A stretch of 64,000 bases of DNA, from positions 1 through 64,000 of the forward strand of contig CATMVA010000004.1 of NCBI GenBank assembly GCA_950075865.1. The letters run 5' to 3'. The position numbers and the translations under genes are program-made. The DNA is from an uncultured Oscillospiraceae bacterium. GTDB lineage: Bacteria > Bacillota > Clostridia > Oscillospirales > Oscillospiraceae. The notes under the pieces are model-generated. The model did not search any database and was not told the DNA's origin. It saw nothing but the letters and a program-made list of their open reading frames with translations. This document shows, piece after piece, positions 49,896 to 58,586 of this stretch; position 1 is the stretch's first letter; the number at the start of each line of letters is the position of its first letter.

Positions 49896-51344
49896 TTATG
49901 TTCCAGCTTCCTGGCCGGCATTTTGGGGCAGACGAATAGTGACGATGCAACCGTCGCCCACCGCGTTTTCAATGATCAGTTCTCCCCCATGCCGGCCTAC
50001 GATCTCGTCACAGACCGCCAGTCCAATGCCAGAGCCGCGGGCCTTGGAGGATCCCTTATAAAACTTTGTCTTTACATAGGGCAGCTCGTCCGCCGGGATG
50101 CCGGGACCGTAGTCCCGGACCGTGATGACCGCCCACTCCCCTTCCCGCCGGATAGCAGCGTCGATCCTGCCCCCCGCGCCGCCGTGCTTGGCGGCATTGT
50201 CCAGGATATTGCAGAAGACTTGCCGCAGCCGGGAGGGGTCGGCCTCCGTCAGGGGGAATTCCTCCCCGCCGTCCTCATAGCGCAGCTCCAGGCCATCCTT
50301 TCGGAAGAACTCCCGGTAGGTGTATACCGCGTCCTCAAATTCGGCCTTCAGGTCCACCTGCTCCATGGACAGGGCAAACCGACCGTCCTGGAGCCGTGAG
50401 AACTCCAGTAGCTCCTCCACCATGTTGGTCAGGCGCCGGGCCTCCGAGACGATGATCTCCATGCCCTTTTTCACGTCCTCGGCATCCCGGACCTCTCCGT
50501 TCTGGATGGTCTCAGCCCAGCCGTTGATAGCGGTGAGGGGGGTACGCAGCTCATGGGACACCGAGGAGATGAACTCGTTTTTCATCTTCTCGGCCTGATC
50601 GATCCGGGTGGACATGTCGTTGATGGCGTCGGTCAGGTCGCCGATCTCGTCGTCGTTGCGCTTCTCGATCTGGACCCCGTAGCTGCCGGCGGCAATCCGC
50701 CGGGTGATCCCGGTGACCTGGGTCACCGGCTCCACGATGGATTTGACAAAATAGAGTCCGGAGAAATACACAATGGCCAGGATCCCAAGCCCCACCGCGG
50801 CCGAGAGGGCAATAATGACCATCATCTGCCGGTCCACCAGGCGCAGGGAGGTCACATACCGCACGACGGCCACCGGTCTGCCGCCCCGGAGCTGGGGGAC
50901 CGAGACGGCCATGATATGCTCCCCTGTGGAGGGATTGTTCCCTGTCCAGGAGGTGGTCTGGGGATTCTCGGAGGCCAGGGCCCCCGCCACATCCGGAGTG
51001 CCGGGGGCTGAATAGGCCGTCAGTCCGAAGGAGGAAAAGCGGATGGCGCCGTTAGTGTCCAGGAACTGGACCTCCACCCCGTCCAGCCCCTTGTCACTGC
51101 TGTTGATGTAGCTCACGGCCCACTGATAATACTCCCGCTGGGTGGTATAGTTGCTCAGGAATTCCACCACGTTCTCGGCCCGGGCCTGGAGCCCGCTGGT
51201 CATGGTGGAATAATAATAGCTTCCCATGGCCACCGAGAAAGCCGTCACCGCCAGGGCCACGATGAGGAACACGATGCCCAGGGAGTTGGTCATCCACCGC
51301 TGGCGGATCCCCTTCCGGGTGCCTTTTTTCAGTTTCAGCTTCAA
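49896..51344 (-). CDS. Sensor histidine kinase
   Basis: 482 residues. Membrane helices near 22-45 and 175-197 flank an extracytoplasmic sensor; a HAMP domain follows, then the H-box SSVSHELRTPLTAINGW, N-box NILDNAAKHGG and G-boxes DYGPGIPADELP and GSGIGLAVC. It starts at TTG 51344 with only a distant GAGGT upstream, 146 nt after the response regulator. The in-frame TGA upstream leaves no ATG. The partner regulator at 51491 is evident. The signal is unknown. Confidence 0.92.
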   Translation of the reverse strand: MKLKLKKGTRKGIRQRWMTNSLGIVFLIVALAVTAFSVAMGSYYYSTMTSGLQARAENVVEFLSNYTTQREYYQWAVSYINSSDKGLDGVEVQFLDTNGAIRFSSFGLTAYSAPGTPDVAGALASENPQTTSWTGNNPSTGEHIMAVSVPQLRGGRPVAVVRYVTSLRLVDRQMMVIIALSAAVGLGILAIVYFSGLYFVKSIVEPVTQVTGITRRIAAGSYGVQIEKRNDDEIGDLTDAINDMSTRIDQAEKMKNEFISSVSHELRTPLTAINGWAETIQNGEVRDAEDVKKGMEIIVSEARRLTNMVEELLEFSRLQDGRFALSMEQVDLKAEFEDAVYTYREFFRKDGLELRYEDGGEEFPLTEADPSRLRQVFCNILDNAAKHGGAGGRIDAAIRREGEWAVITVRDYGPGIPADELPYVKTKFYKGSSKARGSGIGLAVCDEIVGRHGGELIIENAVGDGCIVTIRLPQNAGQEAGT

Positions 51345-51490
51345 TTCGGCCAGAGGACCTCACCTGCCTTTCGTCGACACAAGCTTCACATCCCTCGCTT
51401 CGGCATATATGCCAAAGCCCGCTCATTCCGCTGTGTCTCCTCTTCCCGCGGGATCTCCGATCCCGTGGGGACCTCATTTGGATTTCTCCT
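51345..51490 (-). repeat. Possible inserted hairpin element between response regulator and kinase
   Basis: On the minus strand TGAGGTCC occurs near both ends (about 51460-51475 and 51353-51362). Between are CCCACGGGATC-GGA-GATCCCGCGGG and TTTGGCATATATGCCGAA hairpins. A good Shine-Dalgarno (AAGGAG) and ATG at 51477 open a different frame. The layout suggests an insertion flanked by a short direct repeat. Confidence 0.4.
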
Positions 51491-52180
51491 TCAGGCGCCC
51501 CATTTATACCCGTAGCCCCAGACCGTATTGATATACGTCGGGTTGGTGGGGTCGTCCTCGATCTTGATCCGCAGACGGCGGATATTCACATCTACGATCT
51601 TGACTTCGCCCACATAATCCTTGCCCCACACGGCCTCCAGAATGGCCTCCCGGGGCAGGGCCTTGCCCGCGTTCTCCATAAAGATCTTGACGATGGCGTA
51701 CTCCACCTGGGTCAGCTTCACCCGCTGGCCGTTTTTCTCCAGGGTCCGGTTGGCCGTATTGAGCACAAAGGGAGGCGAGGCGATCTCGTCGGTGTTCATC
51801 ACGGGCTCCCCTGTTGTCCGGCGGCACAGGGCGTCGATCCGGGCAGTGAGCTCGGCGGGAGAGAAGGGCTTGGTCACATAGTCGTCGGCCCCGGTCATCA
51901 GTCCGGTCACCTTGTCCATCTCCTGAGTCCGAGCGGTAAGCATGATGATGCCGATGCGCTTGTTGCCCGCCCGGATCACCCGGCAGACCTCAAAGCCATC
52001 GGTATCGGGAAGCATCACATCCAGCAGGGCCACATCGATGTCGGGATTGTGCTTGATCTGGTCCAGGGCCTCCTGTCCGGTGCCCGCCTCGATGGTCTCG
52101 TAGCCCGCCCGCTTCAGATTGATGACGATAAAGGAGCGGATGTTGGATTCGTCCTCCAAAACCAGAATTTTCTTGCCCAT
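51491..52180 (-). CDS. OmpR-family response regulator
   Basis: 229 residues. Receiver: EDE acidic pocket, phosphorylated Asp in ALLDVMLPDTDGFEV, T in MLTAR, K in DYVTKPF. C-terminal winged helix: LTQVEYAIVKIFMENAG ... VDVNIRRLRIKIEDDPTNPTYINTVWGYGYKW. Pairs with the downstream kinase. It lies 12 nt after the lipoprotein gene, so the lipoprotein may act in sensing. Confidence 0.95.
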   Translation of the reverse strand: MGKKILVLEDESNIRSFIVINLKRAGYETIEAGTGQEALDQIKHNPDIDVALLDVMLPDTDGFEVCRVIRAGNKRIGIIMLTARTQEMDKVTGLMTGADDYVTKPFSPAELTARIDALCRRTTGEPVMNTDEIASPPFVLNTANRTLEKNGQRVKLTQVEYAIVKIFMENAGKALPREAILEAVWGKDYVGEVKIVDVNIRRLRIKIEDDPTNPTYINTVWGYGYKWGA

Positions 52181-52192
52181 AGCGTTTCCTCC

Positions 52193-53560
52193 TTACTCAT
52201 TGTACCAGTCAGGGGTAATGACAGCCAGGCGGGACATGACCTCCTCCTGGCTCAGGCCGCAGTCCCAGCCGTCCCTGAACTCGGCGGCATAGATGGTGGA
52301 ATCCTCGGCACCCCGCGGGGTGATGATAAACCGCTGCCCCCGCTTGGCCCGTGTGGCCCGGTTGGTTCCGGTCAGCTTATAGATGGTAAGAAAGGGGGCC
52401 GGCTCCCCGTTCCCCTCCCGCCAGGAGAAGGTCACCGCCCGTTCGCCGCTGCTGGTCAAATCGCTCCGGCTGAGGACCAGATGCTCAGTCCACTCCTCTG
52501 GAATGGTGAAATACCAGCTGTCACGGTCATTGTAATAGCAGACTGAGACGGTCTGGGCGTTCCCCTGCAGGTCAAACTGCTGCCAGCGCACCAGCCAGAA
52601 ATTGACGGCGTCCAGCGGCGAGCGGTTATACTCAGCCAGGGGTTCGGTCTGAGGGACCTCCATGATCCCGTCACTGTTGATATCCCAGATGGCCGGAGGC
52701 GTGTAGTAGCGGATGGTATCCACACTCTCCCCCGTCTCGGGGTCCATGGTGATGTTGCGCAGCCTGCCGCCTTGACAGGCGAAGATATCCGTGATGGACC
52801 CATACTCTCCGTAAGCGGCTGTGGCAAAAATGGCCGGCACCCGCCCGGCCAGATAGCCGGTCTGCAGACTGGTAAAGTAATCGCTCTTGATGTTACCGTC
52901 TCCGCTGAGGAAGGCGCCCGACGAGATGGGGGCCTCCCCCGCCAGAGACAACACGCCGTCAAAATTGTAAAACTCAGCCCGGGGCAGAGCGTCGGGGGGC
53001 GTACGGAAGACCACCAGCTCCTGCTGGTTGTCCTGGTCCAGGTCAAAGAGCCTGTAGCTGTCATAGTCGGTGCGGATCAGCTCCTCCACCTGGCTCAGCC
53101 CCACCGAATAGACCGCCAGGGTATGGATGGCTGAAAGCTGCCAGCTGACCACGATTTCCTTGTAGCGGTCGTCGTCCATTTGGACGTAATCCACTCTGTT
53201 GATGGCTGTGGCCGCCCCCTCAATGACGGCGACCTCCTCGTAGGTGTCCCCCGCCTGGCGGAAAATATAGATCTTCAGGGGCTTGTCCTCACCCGCAAAC
53301 CGGAAGAAGGCAATGACCTCCTGTCGTCCGTCTCCGTCCAGATCCTGGCGCTGGACCGACTGGATCATCTCCCCTGACTGGGGCGCGGCATACTCTCCGC
53401 CCTGGGCCACCACCTCGGCCAGGCGCACCTGCAGGGCCTGATAGTCTTCCGAAGGCTGGGGCACCGTATAAAGCTCATCCACGCTCCTGAAGAAGCAGCC
53501 GGTCAGGGTCAGCATCAGAAGGCCGGCGAGGAGTGCCAGCCACACGCTTCTTTTTCTCAT
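52193..53560 (-). CDS. VCBS/FG-GAP-like lipoprotein of a two-component operon
   Basis: 455 residues from ATG 53560 (GGAAAGGAGAGG upstream). Lipobox LTLTGCFF. Repeated Asp-rich loops (DLDGDGRQEV, DLDQDNQQEL, DINSDGIMEV) mark a calcium-loop beta-propeller-like domain. First gene in the order lipoprotein-response regulator-kinase. It may be an accessory sensor or a wall-stress factor; this is inferred. Confidence 0.8.
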   Translation of the reverse strand: MRKRSVWLALLAGLLMLTLTGCFFRSVDELYTVPQPSEDYQALQVRLAEVVAQGGEYAAPQSGEMIQSVQRQDLDGDGRQEVIAFFRFAGEDKPLKIYIFRQAGDTYEEVAVIEGAATAINRVDYVQMDDDRYKEIVVSWQLSAIHTLAVYSVGLSQVEELIRTDYDSYRLFDLDQDNQQELVVFRTPPDALPRAEFYNFDGVLSLAGEAPISSGAFLSGDGNIKSDYFTSLQTGYLAGRVPAIFATAAYGEYGSITDIFACQGGRLRNITMDPETGESVDTIRYYTPPAIWDINSDGIMEVPQTEPLAEYNRSPLDAVNFWLVRWQQFDLQGNAQTVSVCYYNDRDSWYFTIPEEWTEHLVLSRSDLTSSGERAVTFSWREGNGEPAPFLTIYKLTGTNRATRAKRGQRFIITPRGAEDSTIYAAEFRDGWDCGLSQEEVMSRLAVITPDWYNE

Positions 53561-53689
53561 GTTCCCTCTCCTTTCCGGGTACTTCCGTATACTTGGAAAT
53601 ATTGTAACACACATTCAGAAAAAATGGTATGCTCTTTCGCTTATTTTGAGAAATTTCCTCTTTTGGTGGCGGAAAGGAAAAAATGCTGA

Positions 53690-53695
53690 TATAAT
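53690..53695 (+). promoter_or_regulatory. Extended -10 promoter element
   Basis: TGATATAAT (TG at 53687-53688) 58 bp before the DUF3842 start. No good -35 is seen, as allowed for extended -10 promoters. Confidence 0.45.
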
Positions 53696-53752
53696 ACTTC
53701 ACGAAAACATCCAGGGACAGCCCTGCGTCCCTGCAAATTCAGGAGGAATATC

Positions 53753-54166
53753 ATGCGCATCCTTGTGATCGACGGCCAGGGCGGAGGCCTTGGCGCCCAA
53801 CTGGTCACGCGACTGAAAAACCGTCTGGGGGATCAGGCCCAGATCTGGGCGGTGGGGACCAATTCCATGGCCACCACGTCCATGCTGAAGGCGGGAGCCG
53901 ACCGTGCCGCCACCGGGGACAACGCCGCCTGTTACAACGTTCTCCTCGCTGATGTGGTCATGGGACCCATCGGGCTGTTGTGCGCCAATGCTTTGATGGG
54001 AGAGGTCAGCCCCGCTCTGGCAGCTGCCGTTTCGGCCGCGCCGGGGCGGCGGATCCTAATCCCCATGTCCAGCTGCAGCATATTGGTCGCAGGCACTGCG
54101 GGACAACGGATGGAGGAGCTTCTTCAGGACGCGGTGGAGCTGGCGGCAAAGGAAGTGAAACCATGA
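53753..54166 (+). CDS. DUF3842 family protein
   Basis: 137 residues. It begins RILVIDGQGGGLGAQLV, a nucleotide-binding-like Gly-rich loop, with NAACYNVLLADVVMGPIG and a C-terminal MSSCSILVAG. Function unknown. AGGAGG precedes the ATG. Its stop overlaps the next gene (ATGA). Confidence 0.88.
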   Translation: MRILVIDGQGGGLGAQLVTRLKNRLGDQAQIWAVGTNSMATTSMLKAGADRAATGDNAACYNVLLADVVMGPIGLLCANALMGEVSPALAAAVSAAPGRRILIPMSSCSILVAGTAGQRMEELLQDAVELAAKEVKP

Positions 54167-54768
54167 TCCCCGCCTGTTTCTCCCCCGCCGTTCAGGCCAT
54201 TGAAACCATTGTGGCACAGCGGAAAGGGCCGGTCATCGTCGCGGTGGATGGGCGGTGTGCCTCGGGCAAGAGCACCTTTGCCGAACTGTGCGGGAAATTT
54301 TTTAGAAATTGTAACATTTTTCATATGGATGACTTCTTTTTGCCGCCGGAAATGCGGATTCCGGAACGTCTGGAGGTTCCGGGCGGGAATGTGCATTATG
54401 AGCGGGTGGAGCGGGAGATCCTTCTGCCCTTAAGTCAGGGAAAAGGTGGCGTTTACCGGCCTTTTGACTGTTCCGTTGTGGAGTTTGGCTCTGAAAAGTC
54501 CTTTGAAGTGAAACCACTCAACATTTTGGAGGGGAGCTATACCCTCCACCCGGTTTTGGCTCCATACAGCCACCTTAAAATTTTTCTCACATGCTCTCCC
54601 GCCTTGCAGCGCAAGCGTTTGGAGAGACGTTCTCCCGAAAAATTGCATCAATTTGAGACCCGTTGGATCCCTCTGGAGGAGGCTTATTTTGAAGCATGTT
54701 TGGGGCCAAAATCCTATGATTTAATGATAAAAACCGATGTTTTGGAGGAAGTTGAAAATCATGACTGA
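54163..54768 (+). CDS. Uridine kinase-like P-loop kinase
   Basis: 201 residues. Walker A VDGRCASGKST, then FHMDDFFLPPEMR and DCSVVEF, and LEGSYTLHPVL, the pattern of uridine kinase/phosphoribulokinase-type proteins. Substrate is not proven. It is overlapped at both ends (ATGA with DUF3842; 8 nt with the acetyltransferase), so the three are translated together. Clearly more A/T-rich than its neighbours. Confidence 0.85.
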   Translation: MIPACFSPAVQAIETIVAQRKGPVIVAVDGRCASGKSTFAELCGKFFRNCNIFHMDDFFLPPEMRIPERLEVPGGNVHYERVEREILLPLSQGKGGVYRPFDCSVVEFGSEKSFEVKPLNILEGSYTLHPVLAPYSHLKIFLTCSPALQRKRLERRSPEKLHQFETRWIPLEEAYFEACLGPKSYDLMIKTDVLEEVENHD

Positions 54769-55378
54769 AAAGGAACGGATGCTTTCCGGAAAACTCTATC
54801 AGGTAGATGCCGCTCTCCGGAAGGAGGACATGCGGAAATGGAAGCTGACTCAGCAGATCAACCACTCCACCGACCCGGAGGAGGTAAAGGCCCTTTTTCG
54901 GGAGCTTTTGGGCTCCATCGGGGAAGATTTCTGGATCCAGCCTGACTTCTACTGCGATTACGGAAGCCACATCCATATCGGGAAACACTTTTACGCCAAC
55001 TACGGCTGCGTCATGCTGGACGGGGGCGGCATCACCATCGGGGACCATGTGTTTCTGGCTCCCCGGGTATCCATCTATACCGCCGCCCACCCCATCGACG
55101 CCGGAGTGCGGAATTCCGAGCTGGAATACTGCAAGCCGGTGAAGATCGGCTCCTCGGTATGGATCGGGGGCAACACGGTCATCAATCCGGGGGTGACCAT
55201 CGGGGACAATGTGGTCATCGGCTCGGGCAGCGTGGTCACCCGGGACATCCCATCGGGGGTCATCGCCGTGGGCAACCCCTGCCAGGTCTTGCGGGAGATC
55301 ACGGTGGAAGACAAGGCTTACTGGGAGGGCCTGGCCGGGGAGTATGCGCGGGAGATGGGACCGGAAAGCCGGGGTTGA
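54761..55378 (+). CDS. Maltose/galactoside O-acetyltransferase family
   Basis: 205 residues, left-handed beta-helix (hexapeptide) acetyltransferase. An N-terminal Mac domain (TEKERMLSGKLYQVDAALR) is followed by hexapeptide repeats including GGGITIGDHVFLAPRV, the catalytic His in YTAAHPID, and WIGGNTVINPGVTIGDNVVIGSGSVVT. It acetylates sugars with acetyl-CoA. GGAGG precedes the ATG. Confidence 0.92.
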   Translation: MTEKERMLSGKLYQVDAALRKEDMRKWKLTQQINHSTDPEEVKALFRELLGSIGEDFWIQPDFYCDYGSHIHIGKHFYANYGCVMLDGGGITIGDHVFLAPRVSIYTAAHPIDAGVRNSELEYCKPVKIGSSVWIGGNTVINPGVTIGDNVVIGSGSVVTRDIPSGVIAVGNPCQVLREITVEDKAYWEGLAGEYAREMGPESRG

Positions 55379-55417
55379 CAGGGGAGAAATTTTCTGATAA
55401 AATCCCCACCGATGAAG

Positions 55418-55445
55418 AAACCGCCACGAAGGCGGGTTTTCCCTT
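55418..55445 (+). terminator. Terminator of the DUF3842-kinase-acetyltransferase operon
   Basis: AAACCGCC, loop ACGAA, GGCGGGTTT, followed by T-rich DNA. Confidence 0.65.
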
Positions 55446-55474
55446 TGGGAGCCAAGTTCATACTAAAACACAAA

Positions 55475-55525
55475 AATGTCACGAAGACGTGCCCCATGAA
55501 GGGGTCTGTTTCCGTGGCATTTTTT
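55475..55525 (+). promoter_or_regulatory. Terminator-like hairpin in the ECF S-component leader
   Basis: AATGTCACG (55475-55483) pairs with CGTGGCATT (55513-55521), and T6 follows. The loop contains a GCCCC/GGGGT helix. The hairpin ends 6 nt before the Shine-Dalgarno AAAGGAG of the transporter gene, as an attenuator would. No known riboswitch core is recognised. Confidence 0.5.
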
Positions 55526-55545
55526 GCTGAAAGGAGTTCTTTTTC

Positions 55546-56085
55546 ATGAATCATTCTTCCATTCGCCGGCTGGTGATGACCGCCCTGTGCGTGGCCCTGG
55601 GGGTAGTCCTGCCCCAGGCCCTCCACGCCGTGCCCAACGCGGGCAATGTGCTGCTGCCCATGCACATCCCGGTGCTCCTGTGCGGGCTCACCTGTTCCTG
55701 GGCCTACGGCCTGGCCTGCGGGGTTCTGACTCCGGTCATATCCCACCTGGTCAGTGGGATGCCCCCCGCCGCCGTCCTGCCCGCCATGGTCTGTGAACTG
55801 GCGGCCTACGGCCTCATTTCCGGCCTGGCCGCCAAGTACATTCACACCGGCAAGCGGACCCTGGACGTGTACCTCCAGCTCATCGCCGCCATGCTCATCG
55901 GCCGGGTGGTCTATGGACTGACCAACGCTCTCATCTTCCGGGCGGGGGCCTACTCCATGGAGGTCTTTCTCACCGCCGCCTTTGTCACCGCCCTGCCCGG
56001 TATCATGATCCAGTTTATCCTGCTGCCCGCCCTCATCCTTGTTCTGGAGAAGGCTGGGGTGGTGGAGCGGCCCGCCGTCAAGTAA
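55546..56085 (+). CDS. ECF transporter S component
   Basis: 179 residues with about six membrane helices. ALCVALGVVLPQALHAVP and NVLLPMHIPVLLCGL are typical of substrate-binding S components. It captures a vitamin or similar small molecule and relies on a shared ECF energising module encoded elsewhere. The ligand cannot be told from sequence. Confidence 0.85.
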   Translation: MNHSSIRRLVMTALCVALGVVLPQALHAVPNAGNVLLPMHIPVLLCGLTCSWAYGLACGVLTPVISHLVSGMPPAAVLPAMVCELAAYGLISGLAAKYIHTGKRTLDVYLQLIAAMLIGRVVYGLTNALIFRAGAYSMEVFLTAAFVTALPGIMIQFILLPALILVLEKAGVVERPAVK

Positions 56086-56133
56086 TTCCGGGCGTCTTTT
56101 CTTCACTTTAATAAAATCATAAGCCTTCCCTTC

Positions 56134-56162
56134 TTGCGGAGCGGGCGCGCTTCTGCTACAAT
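56134..56162 (+). promoter_or_regulatory. Promoter of the VanZ-family gene
   Basis: TTGCGG (56134-56139), 17 bp, TACAAT (56157-56162). Confidence 0.6.
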
Positions 56163-56242
56163 GACTTACGGAACAGGTCGAATTGACAGCCTGTCTGACA
56201 GGAACAGCGCCGCAAAACATTTTCCGGCAAGGGGGCCTTTTC

Positions 56243-57685
56243 ATGCATGATTTTATCGGCACCATTTTCCATGTGTTCCGCAGGGCCATTCCCTTCGCTC
56301 TGGCGGGTCTGGCGGTGGGCGCGGCCCTTCTCATTGTGCTGGCGCGGAAGGGGCGCCGGGACGGAAAGCCCCTTTCGGTGGGACGGGCCGCGGCGGTCTT
56401 GCTGCTGCTGTGCTATCTGGGCGGGCTGACCGCCATCACGTTGATGGACCGAACGGGAAACGGGATGCAGATATATCAGCCCTTTCCCTTTCTGGCTTTT
56501 TGGGAAGCGTGGAATTCCTTTACCCTCCAAGTCTGGCTGAACCCCCTGCTGAACATCGCCATGTTTGTCCCCCTGGGCCTGCTTCTCCCCTTGGCAGCAA
56601 AGCCCTTCCGACGGTGGTACCGGATGCTGGCCGCCGGGGTGGGAACATCCTTTATCATTGAAGCGGCCCAGTACATTCTCGGCCGGGGTCAGGCCGATGT
56701 GGACGACCTCATTTGCAATACCTTGGGGGCTATGCTGGGGTACTGTCTTTGTATGTTGTTCGTCTGTCTGGCGGACAAGCGGTGGAAGGCCGCGGGGACC
56801 TATGCCGTGCTCCCGGGCCTGTCCATAATCGTCCTAACGGGCGTATTCCTGGCTTACCATATCCAACCCTACGGAAATCTGGCGGACGCCCCCATCTACG
56901 CCGCTGACACCAAGGGGGTAGAGTGGGTCCTTGCGTGCCCCTTGTCCGAGGAGCCGGGGCCCTCTGGGGTATACTGGATCGAGCCTTTTACCATAGAGAG
57001 CTGCGACGCCTTTGCCGTGGATTTTCTCGGGCAGCAGGGCGCGGAGATCCATTTTGGCACTCCGGATGTCAATTACTATGACAACAGCACCTTCTACTCT
57101 GACCACCGCACATACAACCTGATCGTCCATCACAATGACCGCTCCTACGAGTACACGGATTACCGGGTGGACAGTGACCTGCGGTACAGCAACAAGGGCG
57201 GGACGATCACAGAGGAGGCGCTCCGTGCCGCGCTGAAAAATCTGGGCGTTGACATACCTGACGCGGCCCGGTTCGCTGCTGTGGATGAGGAGAGGGGCGA
57301 GTATGCGTTCCGGGCGGAATGCGTGATAGAAGACAGCGCACTGACCACCGGTGAACTGACCTGCCGGATCGCAGAGGGCGACATTCTATACAAGGTGGAC
57401 AACGCCCTCTCTGTCAGCGCCCTTTACGGGGACGCCACCGTGATCTCTTCCCAAGAGGCCTATGACCGCCTCCGTGCGGGCCGGTTCTCTTGGCGGGACG
57501 TGCCTATGTTCCATTACCTGAAGCCCCATCAGGTACGGGTCACCGCCTGCGAGCTGGAATATATGACCGACAGCAAGGGGTTCCGCCAGCCGGTCTATGT
57601 CTTTACCCTCTCGGACGACAACGATGAAGAGCTGCGGGGCGGCAACGGCTGGACCACCTTTGTCCCCGCCCTGTCGGGAAGATAG
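56243..57685 (+). CDS. VanZ-family membrane protein with a large C-terminal domain
   Basis: 480 residues from ATG 56243 (AAGGGGG upstream). The VanZ-like part (about 1-190) has four to five membrane helices and NPLLNIAMFVPLGLLLPL ... IIEAAQYILGRGQADVDDLICNTLGAMLGY. One more helix (about 195-215) is followed by a ~260-residue extracytoplasmic region with no recognised family (IHFGTPDVNYYDN ... YRVDSDLRYSN). It is much longer than classical VanZ (~160). A resistance role is not implied. Confidence 0.82.
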   Translation: MHDFIGTIFHVFRRAIPFALAGLAVGAALLIVLARKGRRDGKPLSVGRAAAVLLLLCYLGGLTAITLMDRTGNGMQIYQPFPFLAFWEAWNSFTLQVWLNPLLNIAMFVPLGLLLPLAAKPFRRWYRMLAAGVGTSFIIEAAQYILGRGQADVDDLICNTLGAMLGYCLCMLFVCLADKRWKAAGTYAVLPGLSIIVLTGVFLAYHIQPYGNLADAPIYAADTKGVEWVLACPLSEEPGPSGVYWIEPFTIESCDAFAVDFLGQQGAEIHFGTPDVNYYDNSTFYSDHRTYNLIVHHNDRSYEYTDYRVDSDLRYSNKGGTITEEALRAALKNLGVDIPDAARFAAVDEERGEYAFRAECVIEDSALTTGELTCRIAEGDILYKVDNALSVSALYGDATVISSQEAYDRLRAGRFSWRDVPMFHYLKPHQVRVTACELEYMTDSKGFRQPVYVFTLSDDNDEELRGGNGWTTFVPALSGR

Positions 57686-57688
57686 TGT

Positions 57689-57726
57689 AAAAAGCCCGCG
57701 CCTCACGAAGAGGCGCGGGCTTTCTT
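57689..57726. terminator. Bidirectional terminator
   Basis: AAAGCCCGCGCCTC/GAGGCGCGGGCTTT, between the VanZ-family gene and the converging LysR gene. Confidence 0.9.
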
Positions 57727-58586
57727 CATGCCTGATCCTGAGCCCCCGCGGCTTTCATCTGGAGAAGAAAACGCTCGGCGGCGGGGGAAAAGACCTGGTA
57801 CTTCCTCCAGACCAGATAGAGCCGGGAATAGAGAGGGGGATCCAGGGGGCGAAAGCAAAGGGGGCTGTCCGGGCCGGTGTGGACCAGATCCCGGAAGGTG
57901 ATCATGCAGCCCAGGCCCTCCTGGGCCAGAACACCGCCGTTATAGACCAGATTCACGGTAGCCACCACATCCAGCCGGTCCACCAGGGGGCCGAACCACT
58001 GGCCCAGCTCCATCTGGAGCCCCTGACGGGGGCAGATCAGGGGCAGACCCAGCAGATCGGCGGGCCGGATGGACTCCTTTTCGGCCAGGGGATGGTCCCG
58101 GCGCATGACCGCACCCCAGACATCAGAGCCGGGAAATTCCAGGTGGCCGTATCGGGACAGGTCCACCGTCTCCACCAGAACAGAGAAATCCAGCAGTCCC
58201 CGGTCCAGCCGTTCGGCCAGGTCCTCCCGGTCGCCGCTGTACAGGTGGACACGGATCCGGGGACAGCGCTCCTGGAGGGCCTTCACCTGCCGGGCCAGAT
58301 AGCTGATGCTTTTGGACTCGGCGCAGCCGATGCGGATGTCTCCGCCGTCCAGCTCGTCCAGCGTCTGAAACTCCTTCTCGGTCTTGTCCACCATGTCCAG
58401 AATGTCCTCGGCCCGCTTGCGGAGCAGCATCCCCTCGTCGGTAAGGCGGACATTGTAGTTGCCCCGGATAAAGAGCTTCTTGCCCAGCTCGTTTTCCAGG
58501 TCCTTCAACTGCCGGGACAGGGCGGGCTGGGAGATGTGGAGCCGTTGGGCGGCGTGGGTGACGCTGCCCTCCCGGGCCACCTCCAG
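57726..58586 (-). pseudogene. LysR-family regulator, 5' end lost or replaced
   Basis: About 286 recognisable residues. The helix-turn-helix is intact: LEVAREGSVTHAAQRLHISQPALSRQLKDLENELGKKLF, then a normal effector domain (GDIRIGCAESKSISYLARQVKALQ). LysR proteins usually start about ten residues before this (M-E-L-R-x-L-x-Y-F). Here the frame instead runs into antisense aldo/keto reductase sequence at about 58587. Translation from an upstream GTG or CTG could still make a protein, so activity is uncertain. Confidence 0.7.

Noticed and set aside
21378..57685. Vancomycin-resistance cluster suggested by VanX- and VanZ-like proteins
   Set aside because: They are 34 kb apart, the VanX-like protein is a secreted lipoprotein, and no vanH, vanA/B ligase or vanRS pair lies with them.
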